A DNA stretch of 64,000 nucleotides from Sphingomonas swuensis (GCF_039538045.1 NZ_BAABBQ010000001.1:2440001-2504000), one strand, 5' to 3'. Shown: positions 38,900-48,540, counted from the first letter of the stretch. A program made the numbers and translations. Notes: a model not told the origin generated them from the sequence alone.

Positions 38900-39325
38900 A
38901 TGCGACATCGTGTTGGCGGCCGTAAGCTGCAGCGCACCTCGGCCCACCGCGCGGCCCTGTTCCGGAACATGGCGGCGGCGCTGATCAAGCACGAGCAGAT
39001 CACCACCACCCTCGCCAAGGCGAAGGAGCTTCGTCCCTACACCGAGAAGCTCATCACCCTCGCCAAAAAGGGCGGCCTCTCGAACCGCCGTCTGGCGCAC
39101 GCCCGTCTTCTCGACGACGCGATGCTGGTGAAGCTGTTCGACGTGCTGGCCGAGCGTTACGCCGGCCGCAACGGCGGCTATTGCCGCGTGATCAAGGCCG
39201 GCATCCGCCAGTCCGACGCCGCGCCGATGGCGATCATCGAGTTCGTCGACCGCGACGTCTCGGCCAAGGGCCAGGACTCGGGGCCGATCATGGCCGACGA
39301 CGAGGACGATCAGCTGGCCGCCTGA
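38900..39325 (+). CDS. rplQ: 50S ribosomal protein L17
   Basis: L17 (141 residues) lies near the exit of the peptide tunnel. The N-terminus [20 protein letters not shown] and the helical [24 protein letters not shown] are diagnostic. Compared with the ~120-residue core it carries a C-terminal acidic extension ([21 protein letters not shown]). Last gene of the operon, followed by a strong terminator. Confidence 0.98.
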   Translation: MRHRVGGRKLQRTSAHRAALFRNMAAALIKHEQITTTLAKAKELRPYTEKLITLAKKGGLSNRRLAHARLLDDAMLVKLFDVLAERYAGRNGGYCRVIKAGIRQSDAAPMAIIEFVDRDVSAKGQDSGPIMADDEDDQLAA

Positions 39326-39346
39326 GGCACCAGCCACCGACAAAGC

Positions 39347-39388
39347 AAAGGGCCGCCCCGGACAATCCGGAGCGGCCCTTTTCTCTTG
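39347..39388 (+). terminator. Rho-independent terminator of the alpha operon
   Basis: AAAGGGCCGC pairs with GCGGCCCTTT, with an inner CCGG/CCGG pair and loop ACAAT, followed by TTCTCTTGTT. It is the best terminator in the window, and on the other strand it may also end a transcript. Confidence 0.9.
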
Positions 39389-39409
39389 TTCGAAGCCGGT
39401 GAAAGCTCC

Positions 39410-39856
39410 TCAGCGGCGCGGATAGCCCGGCTGGGGAACATTGGCGGTCGCCCGGGCGATCTCGTCACCGGCGCGGTTGAGGGCGTCGCGGATGACCGGC
39501 AGCGAACGCGCCACGGCGGCCCCGCCCTGCTTCACCGCGACCTTGCTCTCCTCGATCTGCTCGCCGAGCTCGCGCTCGTCGGTGCCGGTGACCGAACGGA
39601 CGGTCTTGCGCCGGTCGGCCGACGTCACCGGGCGGTTCTCGATCGCCGCCTCGACCTCGCCGACCGGAAGCTCGAGCAAGGCCCGGGTCAGCGCACCGAC
39701 CATGTTGCCGAGCTGGTCGATCGTGCGTCCGTCCGCAATTTCGGGCGGAAGCGACGCGGCCGGCGGGGGCGCCGGGGGATAGGGCTGCGGGTAGGGCTGC
39801 GCCGCAGCGGGAACGGCAGCCGCCGCGGCCAGCGCCGCGATGATCAGGCGTTGCAT
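39410..39856 (-). CDS. Exported Pro-rich protein of unknown function
   Basis: A 148-residue protein with signal peptide MQRLIIAALAAAAAVPAAAQ, a Pro/Tyr-rich stretch (PYPQPYPPAPPPAA), and a helical domain with RTIDQLGNMVGALTRALLELP and RSVTGTDERELGEQIEESK. I do not recognise the family. The ATG at 39856 gives the signal peptide; upstream codons in frame have none. It is convergent with rplQ across the terminator. Confidence 0.7.
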   Translation of the reverse strand: MQRLIIAALAAAAAVPAAAQPYPQPYPPAPPPAASLPPEIADGRTIDQLGNMVGALTRALLELPVGEVEAAIENRPVTSADRRKTVRSVTGTDERELGEQIEESKVAVKQGGAAVARSLPVIRDALNRAGDEIARATANVPQPGYPRR

Positions 39857-39929
39857 CTTTCTGCTCCTCGAATCAGCCAATTTGCGCAGAGCCTTAGCAC
39901 GCCTGCCTTGGCCTAGCCTGAACGAGGGT

Positions 39930-40730
39930 TCAGCGCAGAGTGAGCCAAACGAGCGCGGCGCCACCGGCAATGATCCGGTACCAGGCGAAGGGCGCGAAGC
40001 CGAAGCGGGTGACGAACCCGACGAACAGCTTCACCACGACCAGCGCGACCACGAAGCTGACGAGGCTTCCGATCAGGATGTTGCCGTACATTTCCGCGGG
40101 CACCCGGTCGTGGTGCTTGAGCAGGTAATAGGCGGTCGCGCCCGACAGCGTCGGCATGGCGAGGAAGAAGCTGAACTCGGCCGCGGTCTTGCGGTCGACC
40201 CCGATGCTCATCGCGCCGAGGATGGTCGCGCCCGAGCGGCTGACACCGGGCACCATCGCCAGGCACTGGATCAGCCCGACCGTCGCCGACTGGCGCAGGG
40301 TAAGGTTCTGGACCCCGCCACATTCGCGCGGCCGGACGAGCCGCTCGATGATCAGGATCGCGACCCCGCCGATGACCAATGCCCAGGCGACCACCACCGC
40401 ATTGCCGAGCAGCGCCTCGATATAGTCGCCGATCAGCAGCGCGAGGACGACCGCGGGGACGCAGGCGACGACGAGGTTGCGGACGAACCGCCAGGCTCCG
40501 GCGTCCTTGCGGAACAGGCCGGTGAAGACGTCCCAGAAGGTCCGCCAGTAGAGCACCACGATCGCCAGGATCGCGCCCGGCTGGATGGCGACGTTAAACG
40601 CTTCCCAGTCCGACGCGCGGAAGCCGAGCAACTCGGTGGCGAGGATCAGGTGGCCGGTGGACGAGACGGGCAGATATTCGGTCAGTCCCTCGACGATGCC
40701 GAGGATGACGACCAGCAGCAGGATCGGCAT
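39930..40730 (-). CDS. uppP: Undecaprenyl-diphosphatase (BacA/UppP)
   Basis: UppP dephosphorylates undecaprenyl diphosphate to recycle the lipid carrier for peptidoglycan and other envelope polymers, and raises bacitracin resistance. The 266-residue membrane protein has the catalytic segments GIVEGLTEYLPVSSTGHL and GVSRSGATIL, with about eight membrane helices. The ATG at 40730 is preceded by 4 bases after the NDUFA9-like stop, so the two are co-transcribed. Confidence 0.97.
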   Translation of the reverse strand: MPILLLVVILGIVEGLTEYLPVSSTGHLILATELLGFRASDWEAFNVAIQPGAILAIVVLYWRTFWDVFTGLFRKDAGAWRFVRNLVVACVPAVVLALLIGDYIEALLGNAVVVAWALVIGGVAILIIERLVRPRECGGVQNLTLRQSATVGLIQCLAMVPGVSRSGATILGAMSIGVDRKTAAEFSFFLAMPTLSGATAYYLLKHHDRVPAEMYGNILIGSLVSFVVALVVVKLFVGFVTRFGFAPFAWYRIIAGGAALVWLTLR

Positions 40731-40734
40731 CAGT

Positions 40735-41688
40735 TCAGCCGACGCTCGCCTGGGCGCGGCGGCTGGCGAAGCGCCCACCCTTGTGGAAGCGGCCGAGCCA
40801 CTCGGGCGCGACGGCGGGAAGCGGGGTCGGGGTGATCCCGAATGCCTCGAGACCCGGCCCGCTCGCCACATTGTCCTTCTGCAGCATCAGCCACTGGTCG
40901 CGGGTGATCGGCGCCCCGGGAAGGAAGCCAAGCCGGCTCATCGCGTCGCCGACGAAGTTCGGCAGGGGCAGGATCTCGGGGCTCTGCCCGGCGGCCTCGG
41001 CGATGACTGCGTTGAGTTCGGCCATGGTGAAGACGTCGGGACCGCCCAGCTCGTAGGTCTCGCCGCCAAAGCGCTCCGGCTCGAGCGCGGCCCTGGCGAT
41101 CGCCTGGCCAAGGTCGCGGGCGAAGATCGGCTGGAAGCGGGTCCCGCCGCCGAGCACCGGCAGGAACGGCATTCGCGCCATTCCGGCGAAACGGTTGGTG
41201 AAATCATCCTCGGGACCGAAGACGACGCTCGGGCGAACGATGCTCGCGCGCGGATAGGCCTTGCGCACCGCCGCCTCGCCCGCCGCCTTGGTTCGGGCGT
41301 AGGTCGACGGGCTGTCCTCGCTGACCCCGATCGCCGAGACATGGACCAGGCTCTCGGCCCCGGTCGCGGCGGCGAGTTCGGCAATGCGGCCCGGCGCGCT
41401 GCCGTGGATCGCGTCGAGCTTGCCGCTGAAGGCTCCGACGAGGTTGATCACCCCCCAGGCACCCTCCACCGCCGCCCCGAGCGTGTCGGGACGGGTGAAG
41501 TCCGCGCGCACGAGGTCGAGCTGCCCGACCGCCGCCAGCGGCTGCAGGAAGAAGGCGTCGCGCGGGGTCCGCTGGGCGACACGCACCCGGACCCCGGTCT
41601 TGAACAGGGCTTCGCAGACATAGCGGCCGATGAAGCCGCCGCCGCCGAAGACGGTGACGATGCGCTGGTGCCAATGAGTGCCGGTCAT
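40735..41688 (-). CDS. NAD(P)-binding protein, complex I NDUFA9 / SDR-like family
   Basis: A 317-residue extended SDR-type protein. It has a Rossmann glycine motif (VTVFGGGGFIGRYV), a following Arg/Asp region and the sequence STYARTKAAGE, which supplies the Tyr-x-x-x-Lys like pair. It resembles the NDUFA9 accessory subunit of respiratory complex I and atypical nucleoside-sugar epimerases. Whether it associates with complex I in bacteria is not known. Coupled to uppP downstream, a pairing I recall from other sphingomonads. Confidence 0.85.
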   Translation of the reverse strand: MTGTHWHQRIVTVFGGGGFIGRYVCEALFKTGVRVRVAQRTPRDAFFLQPLAAVGQLDLVRADFTRPDTLGAAVEGAWGVINLVGAFSGKLDAIHGSAPGRIAELAAATGAESLVHVSAIGVSEDSPSTYARTKAAGEAAVRKAYPRASIVRPSVVFGPEDDFTNRFAGMARMPFLPVLGGGTRFQPIFARDLGQAIARAALEPERFGGETYELGGPDVFTMAELNAVIAEAAGQSPEILPLPNFVGDAMSRLGFLPGAPITRDQWLMLQKDNVASGPGLEAFGITPTPLPAVAPEWLGRFHKGGRFASRRAQASVG

Positions 41689-41739
41689 GCCATCGCCCTA
41701 GCCGCGTGTGCTTTCGCTCACAAGGCGGGCGAACGGCTG

Positions 41740-41768
41740 TTGACAGCCCTCGCCCTCCCCCTCTAGTG
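41740..41768 (+). promoter_or_regulatory. Candidate promoter for tRNA-Leu
   Basis: A perfect TTGACA followed after 17 bases by CTAGTG, 44 bases before the mature tRNA 5' end. The same -35 and spacing precede tRNA-Tyr. Confidence 0.5.
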
Positions 41769-41812
41769 CCCGCCGCCTACCAGCGAGAAACCTCTCGCTC
41801 TTATGCTCCTGT

Positions 41813-41899
41813 GCCCAGGTGGCGGAATTGGTAGACGCACCAGCTTCAGGTGCTGGCGATCGCAAGGTCGTGGAGGTTCGAGTCCTCTCCTGGGCACCA
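41813..41899 (+). tRNA. tRNA-Leu (CAG)
   Basis: An 87-base class II tRNA. Acceptor arms GCCCAGG/CCTGGGC are perfect, the anticodon stem CCAGC/GCTGG encloses TTCAGGT (anticodon CAG, codon CUG), and a long variable arm and T-arm (GGTTCGAGTCC) follow. The CCA end is encoded. A small hairpin TCCCG-CACGTT-CGGGA follows immediately and may act in termination or 3' processing. No integrase or attachment duplication nearby. Confidence 0.98.
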
Positions 41900-41924
41900 T
41901 CCCGCACGTTCGGGAGCGAGCAAA

Positions 41925-42092
41925 TCAGCGCTTCTTGGGCGCTTCGTCGACATTCTGGGACAGATTCTGGTCGAGCTGGCGCGCCTTCTCCTCCAGCTGC
42001 TTGCTGGTGTCGTCGTAGCGCTCATCGAAGGTCCGCCGGTCGCCGCACCCGGCGAGCGCCACCAGCACCGCCCCGATTGCGACCATCCGCAT
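41925..42092 (-). CDS. 55-residue lipoprotein of unknown function coupled to tamB
   Basis: A short gene encoding a lipoprotein with signal MRMVAIGAVLVALAGC (Cys16). The 39-residue mature chain is charged and helical (DERYDDTSKQLEEKARQLDQ) and predicted to form a short amphipathic coil. The ATG shares one base with the tamB stop (TGATG), so it is translated by the tamB ribosome. I know no equivalent in other TAM operons. It may be an accessory of the TAM complex, an anchor to the outer membrane, or unrelated; placement argues for the first (inference). Too short for most gene finders. Confidence 0.7.
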   Translation of the reverse strand: MRMVAIGAVLVALAGCGDRRTFDERYDDTSKQLEEKARQLDQNLSQNVDEAPKKR

Positions 42093-45000
42093 CAGTAGGT
42101 CTTCCGGTAGCGCACGTTGACGTTGGTGCTGTTCGATCCCCCCGCCTGGCTGAGGATCGACAGGCTCCGGCTCAGCGTCACCTCAAGCTGCGTCGCGGTG
42201 AAGCCGCGGGCGTCGGTCACCACCTCGAGGTAGATGTCGTCCCCGATATACTTGCCCGCCGCGAGCGCGGTGCCGCGGCCGGTGGTGTCGTCGGGCCCGA
42301 GGATCCGAAGCCGGTCGACCCCGGCGATCTGTCGCAGCTTGCCGAGCGGGTTGAGGCCGCCGCCGCTGCTCCGCAACGTGTTGAGCGAGGCGGCGAGCTG
42401 GACCGCCTGGATCGCCGACAGCTGGCCGACGCTGTTGCCGAATAGGATCCGGCTGACGATCTCGTCCTGCGGCAGGCCGGGCGAGCTCGAGAAGGTCACC
42501 TTGGGGTCGAGCGCCGAGCCGCTGACGTTGACCGTCACGTCGACGTCCTCGATCGTCTCGAGCGCGCTCAGCGCGATGGTGGCGTCAGTGGTCGCCCCGC
42601 CGGCGAAGCGGATCCGCCCTTCCTGCAGGGTGAAGGAGCGGCCGGCGAAGCCGAGCGTGCCGCGGACCAGTTCGACGTTGCCGGCGACGCGCGGGTTCTG
42701 GCTGGTCCCGGTGACCCTGAGCTCGGCGCTCCATTCGCTCTCCAGCCCCATCCCCGAGACGTAGAGCTCGTCGGGCGCACGGATGGTGAGGTCGAGGCGC
42801 ACGTCGCCGAAGCTTGCGGCGGCTGACGCTGGAGCGGCATCGCCGGTGACCCTCGGCCGGCCCCTCGGCGGCTTGAAGCGGACCCCGGTCAGCTCGGGGA
42901 CCTGAGCGCCGCCCTGGCGGACGACCTGGTAGCGGGTCGCGGGCAGTCGCACCGTCCCGGTCAGCAGCGGCGCCTCGTTGGCGGCCTTGACCAGGCGGAC
43001 ATTGCCGGTGGCGCTGACCCTCAGCGCGTCGCTGTCGGCAAGTCGGGCATTGTTGAGCGCGAGGTCGAAGTTGGCGGGATAGCCGCTTGCGGCGGCAAGG
43101 CTGACATAGCCGCTGCCGGTCACCGTGCCGCTTCCCGCATTGGCGGTCAGCTGGTCGATCTGCAGCCGCTCGCCGGTGAAGCGGCCCTGCACCGCGAGAT
43201 TGGTGAGGCGGGTCCCGTAGGTCGCGTTGGCATAGGTCAGGTTGCGGCCGCGGACGATGCCCTGGAGCGAGGGCTGCTCGACTCGCCCGCCGAAGTCGGC
43301 CGCGACGCCGAGCGGACCGCTGAGGCTCTGGTCGGTCAGTCCGGCGAGCGAGAAGAGTGCGTCGGCCGGTCCCGAGTAGCGGATCCCGCCGCGCAGCGGA
43401 GCGCCCGCGATCCGCTCGGTCCAGCTGCCGCCACCGACCGGGACGATCGCGGCCTGGACCCGCCCGACCACGGTGCCGCGCGTGCGCATCACGGCGTTGA
43501 GGGTTCCCGTTCCGGGTGCCAGTCGGGCGATGAGGTTGACGTCGAGCGGCCGGCTGACCGCGGCGGCGGTGGTCCGGGTGAAGTTGCGGATCGCGAGGCT
43601 CGCGTCCACCGTCGGGAAGGCTGAACCGACCTGGGCGAAGTCGACGCTTCCGGTCGCCCGGCCGCCGACCCCCAGCCCTGGGGCGAACAGATTGACGAGG
43701 CTCATGTCGACCCCGTCGATCCGGCTCTGCAGGCGCAGCCCGCGGCCGTAAGTGCCCGACAACCGCATGCTTCCGCGCTCGAGCAGGAGCCGGGTCGGGA
43801 GAAGCTCGTAGCTGCCGCTGCCGGGGACAATGCGGGCCGGGCTGTCGGTCCGAACGTCGATCCCGTTGACTCGTCCGCGCAGCGCCGCGCGCCATAGCCG
43901 CGGCTCGAGCTGGCTGTTGAAGGCGAGGCGGAAGGGCACTCCGCTGTTGCCCTCGGCCAGCCCGCGCGCGAATCCGCGCCCACCCTGGTAATTGACGATG
44001 GTCCGGAACGCCGACAGCTCGGTGGAGCCGAAGCGTGCCCGGGCGAGCTGCGCGTCGGCGACGATCTCGGGCTGGTCGTAGAGGATGATCCGGGCATCGA
44101 CGATCGCGGCGCCGACGGCGATCCCGGCCGGCTCGGGCAGGACCGCGTCGCGGGCACGAAGGTTGACGATCGCCTGCTGGTAGCGGCCCGCCGCGGCGAG
44201 TCGGACGAGGCCGTAGATCCCCTGCCCGCGCGCGTTGAGCTGCCCGGCGTAGGGCCCGGCGCCGGTCTGCCGAACCCGTCCGTCGACGGTGATCCCGGCC
44301 AGCGTCGCGCGGCGGATGTCGATGGTCAGCGGACCCGCGGCGGTCTGGACCGCGACGTCGGCGGTGAAGTCGCCATAGTCGCTGCGCCCGCGGGCGATGA
44401 CGAGATAGGCGTTGCCGGCGCTCCGGATCTCCGCCCGGAGTCCGGCGATCCCCAATCCGAATCCGGGCCGGGCGGCGGTGACGATCGCGCGCGGGCTCGA
44501 GACGGTGCCGGCGACCTGCACCCCGACCGGGCCATATTGCCGCGAGACTCCGCTCGCGGTGAGCGCGATCTGGCCGCTCGGCGCATAGCTGCCCCGGCCG
44601 TCGGTGACCCGGAGCTCGGGCGCGTTCAGCCGCAGCCGCGAGAAGCGGATGATCCCGTCCGCCCCGTAGGCGACATCGCTCGATGCGACGAGGTTGCCGC
44701 CGAGGAAGCTTCGAAGCCCGTCGTTGAACAGCCGCGTCGACTGTGCCCGGATCCGCCCGACGAGGCCAAAGCCGCCATTGCCTAGCGTCTTCACGTCGGC
44801 GTTGGTGGTGATGTTGAAGATACCGAGGCTGTCGATCCGATAGTCGTTGATCCGACCCTCGATCGCCCCGGTGTAGAGGCCTCGGGCGACGTCGGCGAGG
44901 ACGATCGCCTTGGCGTCGATCCGGTCCGAGCGGATGCGGATGTTGTCCGACACGATCCGCGGCCAGTCGACCGCGAGGTCGCCGTCGAGGCGGACGTTGC

Positions 45001-46336
45001 GGAGAGACCCTCCGGCGGCGACGTCGAGCCCGGTGATAGCCCGCGCGGTCGCGGCGATCGGAACGATTAGCTGGGTCCGGTCGAACCGTGCCACGCCGCG
45101 CGCGTCGAGGCCCTGCAGTCCCATGTCGTTAAAGGCGAGCGTCGAGGCGGTCACGCGATAGTCGACGGTCGGGCGGCGGATCGCACCCGACAGGCCGGCG
45201 ACGACGCGCAGGTCGCGGCCCGCGAGGTTCGGCGCAAGCGCGCCCGGCTTCAAAAGCGCGAAATTCACCCGCATCTTCTCGAACCGATCGCGGCCGAGGT
45301 CGGCGACGCCGTTTGCGACCATCGTGAAGGCATCGCTCGAGGCGCGGGCCGAGAGGTCGGCGCGGCGATTGGCCCAGGTCGACTGGACCGCGATGGTGGT
45401 GATCGGGCCGAGCAGCGCCGCCGTCGAGCCCTCGGCCAGTCGCGCGATTCGGGTCGGACCGCGCACGGCGAAGGTGCCGTCGCGCGCGCTCAGCCCGAGG
45501 CGGGCCAAGGCGGCATTGTCGAGATCGACCGCGAGCTGGCCATTCCACTGCTTCCAGTCGCCGGCGCCCTGCAACTGCAGGCGCGCAGGCCTGGCGATCC
45601 CGGTCAGGCGCGAGATCACCCCGTTGGCCGGTGCACTGACGAAGGCGGCGAGCGCGAGCCGGTTGTCGTCGGGCACCGCGTCGAGCTTGAGCAGCAGCCG
45701 ATCGCCCCCGGCGCGACCTTCGACCCCCAGTGCCGCAGCCTCGAGGTTGACCAGCGCGCGGCGGTCGGCGATCCGCGCCTTGCCGTCGACATAGCCGATC
45801 CGCCGCTCGCCCGTGACCGCAGGCTCGAGGATCAGGCGGTCGATCCGGAGCCGCCCGATGCTGATGTCGAGGTCCGGCAGGATCGGGCCGTCGCTGGGCG
45901 GAGTGGCGGTGAACTCGGGCAGCCGCGAGAGGGTCGCGGTCGGCGCGGTCAGGCTGCGGATGTCGACATGGTTGTTGAGATAGTCGAACGGCCGCCAGTC
46001 GAGCCGCACGACCGGTGCAGCGAAGAAAACGCCCTTGGGATCCGACAGGGTGAACTGGCGGATCGTCAGGTCGCCCGTGACCGACCCTTCGATCCGGCCG
46101 ATCCCGATCTTCATCCCGTTGGCAAACTCGAGCCCGGCGATCCGTTCGGCGATGAAGCGACGCCCGCCGTCGGTGTTGATCCCGACCGCCACCGCCAGGA
46201 CCAGCAGCGCGGCCGCGACCACCAGCCCGAGCAGGATCTTGGCGATCCGCAACGGCCAGTTGACGCGGTGGCGGACGATGATCCGCTCCTCGCCCACGGG
46301 CGGAACGGCACCTGGGGCGGCGACGGCCTCGCTCAT
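42092..46336 (-). CDS. tamB: Translocation and assembly module subunit TamB
   Basis: TamB is a long periplasm-spanning protein anchored in the inner membrane. It works with TamA in outer-membrane barrel insertion and, as an AsmA-like protein, in phospholipid transport. The 1414 residues start with a hydrophobic anchor (about 29-50, KILLGLVVAAALLVLAVAVG), continue with repetitive beta-rich AsmA-like/DUF490 sequence, and end with the conserved C-terminal block LEVTLSRSLSILSQAGG to NVRYRKTY. Its start overlaps the tamA stop by one base and its stop overlaps the small lipoprotein. Confidence 0.95.
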   Translation of the reverse strand: MSEAVAAPGAVPPVGEERIIVRHRVNWPLRIAKILLGLVVAAALLVLAVAVGINTDGGRRFIAERIAGLEFANGMKIGIGRIEGSVTGDLTIRQFTLSDPKGVFFAAPVVRLDWRPFDYLNNHVDIRSLTAPTATLSRLPEFTATPPSDGPILPDLDISIGRLRIDRLILEPAVTGERRIGYVDGKARIADRRALVNLEAAALGVEGRAGGDRLLLKLDAVPDDNRLALAAFVSAPANGVISRLTGIARPARLQLQGAGDWKQWNGQLAVDLDNAALARLGLSARDGTFAVRGPTRIARLAEGSTAALLGPITTIAVQSTWANRRADLSARASSDAFTMVANGVADLGRDRFEKMRVNFALLKPGALAPNLAGRDLRVVAGLSGAIRRPTVDYRVTASTLAFNDMGLQGLDARGVARFDRTQLIVPIAATARAITGLDVAAGGSLRNVRLDGDLAVDWPRIVSDNIRIRSDRIDAKAIVLADVARGLYTGAIEGRINDYRIDSLGIFNITTNADVKTLGNGGFGLVGRIRAQSTRLFNDGLRSFLGGNLVASSDVAYGADGIIRFSRLRLNAPELRVTDGRGSYAPSGQIALTASGVSRQYGPVGVQVAGTVSSPRAIVTAARPGFGLGIAGLRAEIRSAGNAYLVIARGRSDYGDFTADVAVQTAAGPLTIDIRRATLAGITVDGRVRQTGAGPYAGQLNARGQGIYGLVRLAAAGRYQQAIVNLRARDAVLPEPAGIAVGAAIVDARIILYDQPEIVADAQLARARFGSTELSAFRTIVNYQGGRGFARGLAEGNSGVPFRLAFNSQLEPRLWRAALRGRVNGIDVRTDSPARIVPGSGSYELLPTRLLLERGSMRLSGTYGRGLRLQSRIDGVDMSLVNLFAPGLGVGGRATGSVDFAQVGSAFPTVDASLAIRNFTRTTAAAVSRPLDVNLIARLAPGTGTLNAVMRTRGTVVGRVQAAIVPVGGGSWTERIAGAPLRGGIRYSGPADALFSLAGLTDQSLSGPLGVAADFGGRVEQPSLQGIVRGRNLTYANATYGTRLTNLAVQGRFTGERLQIDQLTANAGSGTVTGSGYVSLAAASGYPANFDLALNNARLADSDALRVSATGNVRLVKAANEAPLLTGTVRLPATRYQVVRQGGAQVPELTGVRFKPPRGRPRVTGDAAPASAAASFGDVRLDLTIRAPDELYVSGMGLESEWSAELRVTGTSQNPRVAGNVELVRGTLGFAGRSFTLQEGRIRFAGGATTDATIALSALETIEDVDVTVNVSGSALDPKVTFSSSPGLPQDEIVSRILFGNSVGQLSAIQAVQLAASLNTLRSSGGGLNPLGKLRQIAGVDRLRILGPDDTTGRGTALAAGKYIGDDIYLEVVTDARGFTATQLEVTLSRSLSILSQAGGSNSTNVNVRYRKTY

Positions 46337-48540
46337 CAGAAGGCCTGGCCGATGGAGATATAGACGTTGAAGCGGCTCTCGCCCTTCTTGCGGCCGAGCG
46401 GCGTGGCGACATCGAGCCGCAGCGGTCCGAAGCTGGTGTAGTAGCGCCCGCCGACGCCGATCCCGGCGCGAAGCCCCGAGAAGTCGGGAACGCGCTTGTC
46501 ATAGACCTGCCCGACATCGACGAAGCCGACCGCCCCGAAGTCGCCGAAGCGGTAGCGAACCTCGCCCGCGGCCTCGACCAGGCTCAGTCCGCCGAGCGGT
46601 CGGTTGTCGGGGTCCTTGGGGCCGAGCTGCTGGAAGCCGAACCCGCGGACCGACCCGCCGCCACCGGCGTAGAAGCGGCGCGACGGGGCCAGGTTGAAGC
46701 GATCGATCCCGAGCGTCGTGCCGAGCCGTCCGCGCGCCGCCACCACCAGGCTGTCGCCGAACGGATAGTAGGCGCTGCCGTCGAGCTGGCTTCGCAGATA
46801 GGGGCGGAAGCCGTCGCGGAGCGCGCCCTCGGGCTGAACCAGGATCTGGGCGCGGAAACCGCGGGTCGGATCGAGCAGGCTGTCGGTGCGATCGAAGCCG
46901 AGCTGACCGCTGAGCCCGCCGATGAGGAACTTGCGCTTGAACCGTCCGGCGCGGGCGAAGTCATAATCTTCCTCGACCGTGCCGAGGATCTCCGCGCCAA
47001 TGCCCCAGGTGATCGTCTTCCGCCAGATCGGCGTGCTGTCGTAGCTCAGCCGGGCGAACAACCGCCCGGTCAGCGCATTGAACGCGTCATAATTGCTGCG
47101 AAGCGCCTCGATCCCGGCCTGAAGCGTGCGGTCGCGCTTGCCCGCGTTCGAGCGGCGGAAGATCGCCGAGGCGCCCAGTTCCTTTGTTCCCGCAACGGCG
47201 GAGGCGATCAGCGCGCCCTCAGGCGGGAACAGATTTCGGTGGGTCCAGCTGGCCTCGACCCGAAGCCCCTGCCCGGTGCCATAGCCTGCGCTCGCGGCGA
47301 GCGTGCGCGGCGGGCCAGCATCCTGGGTGACCAGCATGACGACGTTTTCGGTGCCGTCGGCGTTGGCCTGGTTGGTCCGCTCGGCCTCGACCGCGACGGT
47401 GGCGAACAGCCCGGTAGCGACCAGTGCCTGGCGGAGGTCGTCCACGTCGCGGCTGTCGTACAGCTCGCCGCGCTTGAACCGGGCGAGCACCTCGACATGG
47501 CGCACGTCGAAGGCAAGGTCGCCGACCGTGCGGAAACCGCCGAAGCGGGCTCTCGGGCCGACGGTGATTGGAAGCGTATAGTCGCCGAGCTTGGTGTCGG
47601 GATCGAGCAGCACGTCGCGCTGGCCGACAGTGGCAAAGGGGTAGCCCTGCTGCGGAAGGACCACGGCGACATTGGCTTCGGCGCCCTGGATCCGCTCGGC
47701 GACGATCGGCTCGCCGAGCTTGAGCGGAAGGTTGCTGGTGACGAGGTCGGCGGGAACGGTGGGGCCGGCCTGGAGCGCGATGCTGCCGATCCTGTAGCGC
47801 TCACCCGGGGCCACCAGCAGGACCGCCGTCGCGGGCCGCACCGTGCCTTCGGTGACTGCCGGGTCGATCCGCGTCTGGACCGCGGCATCGTACCAGCCCT
47901 CGGCCTGGAGGATGCGCTGGACGAGCCGGCTGTCCTCGGTCAGCCGCGCCGACAGTTGCGCCTCGTTGGCCGCCTTGCCCTTGCCATCCTCCAGCGCCGA
48001 CAGCTCGTCGAACTCGCCCCTGAGGCTGGTCTCGGTCGCGGCGTCGGCCTGCTCGAGGCCATCGACCCGAACCGCGTAGCGAAGCTCGGCCGCGGCGGTG
48101 CTCGGCTCGGGCTGGGCAAGTTCCACCTCGCGCACGTCGAAGGTCGCCAGCGGCGGAAGCGGCGCGGCGATCTCCGGATCGGCGCTCGGCGCCACGTCGG
48201 CGGCTTCCTGCGCACGCAGCTTCTGCTCGAACTCGGCGACGCTCTCGAGCGGCTGGGCAAGCGACGGATCGTCGGGACCGAGCGGGGGCGCTTCCTGCTC
48301 GACCTCGCCCTGGCAGACGATGGGCTCGATCTCGGGCAGGTTCGCGCCCGCCGGCGGGGCCGGCGCGGCGGTCGACGTCTCGGGCGGGCAGACTGGGCGC
48401 TCGGGCGCCGGGGGCGCGATCTGCGCCGCGGCCTCGCTCGCCATGGCACCAAAGAGCAGCATCGCGGACCCGGTCAGGAGCGATCGTGTCAGGCGCTGCA
48501 GTGATCGATTGGGCAAAAGGGCGCTCTCGGCAACGGGCAT
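46336..48540 (-). CDS. tamA: Outer-membrane assembly protein TamA (BamA/Omp85 family)
   Basis: A 734-residue Omp85-family protein. A signal peptide (cleavage near ASEAAAQ) is followed by a Pro/Glu-rich linker of roughly 100 residues not seen in E. coli TamA, then POTRA domains (including the GERYRIGSIALQAGP and LGDYTLPITVGPRARFGG regions). The C-terminal 16-stranded barrel ends in FNVYISIGQAF with terminal Phe. A typical RxGGG/VRGF lid loop (GGGGSVRGFGFQQL) is present. Works with TamB encoded next. Confidence 0.94.
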   Translation of the reverse strand: MPVAESALLPNRSLQRLTRSLLTGSAMLLFGAMASEAAAQIAPPAPERPVCPPETSTAAPAPPAGANLPEIEPIVCQGEVEQEAPPLGPDDPSLAQPLESVAEFEQKLRAQEAADVAPSADPEIAAPLPPLATFDVREVELAQPEPSTAAAELRYAVRVDGLEQADAATETSLRGEFDELSALEDGKGKAANEAQLSARLTEDSRLVQRILQAEGWYDAAVQTRIDPAVTEGTVRPATAVLLVAPGERYRIGSIALQAGPTVPADLVTSNLPLKLGEPIVAERIQGAEANVAVVLPQQGYPFATVGQRDVLLDPDTKLGDYTLPITVGPRARFGGFRTVGDLAFDVRHVEVLARFKRGELYDSRDVDDLRQALVATGLFATVAVEAERTNQANADGTENVVMLVTQDAGPPRTLAASAGYGTGQGLRVEASWTHRNLFPPEGALIASAVAGTKELGASAIFRRSNAGKRDRTLQAGIEALRSNYDAFNALTGRLFARLSYDSTPIWRKTITWGIGAEILGTVEEDYDFARAGRFKRKFLIGGLSGQLGFDRTDSLLDPTRGFRAQILVQPEGALRDGFRPYLRSQLDGSAYYPFGDSLVVAARGRLGTTLGIDRFNLAPSRRFYAGGGGSVRGFGFQQLGPKDPDNRPLGGLSLVEAAGEVRYRFGDFGAVGFVDVGQVYDKRVPDFSGLRAGIGVGGRYYTSFGPLRLDVATPLGRKKGESRFNVYISIGQAF

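Noticed and set aside
41813..41899. tRNA genes as integration sites of a mobile element
   Set aside because: Neither tRNA has a duplicated 3' end nearby, and there is no integrase or change in gene style around tRNA-Leu or tRNA-Tyr.
41698..41907. Reverse ORF containing ERTRTSTTLRSPAPEAG
   Set aside because: It is the complement of tRNA-Leu, another classic false protein in databases.
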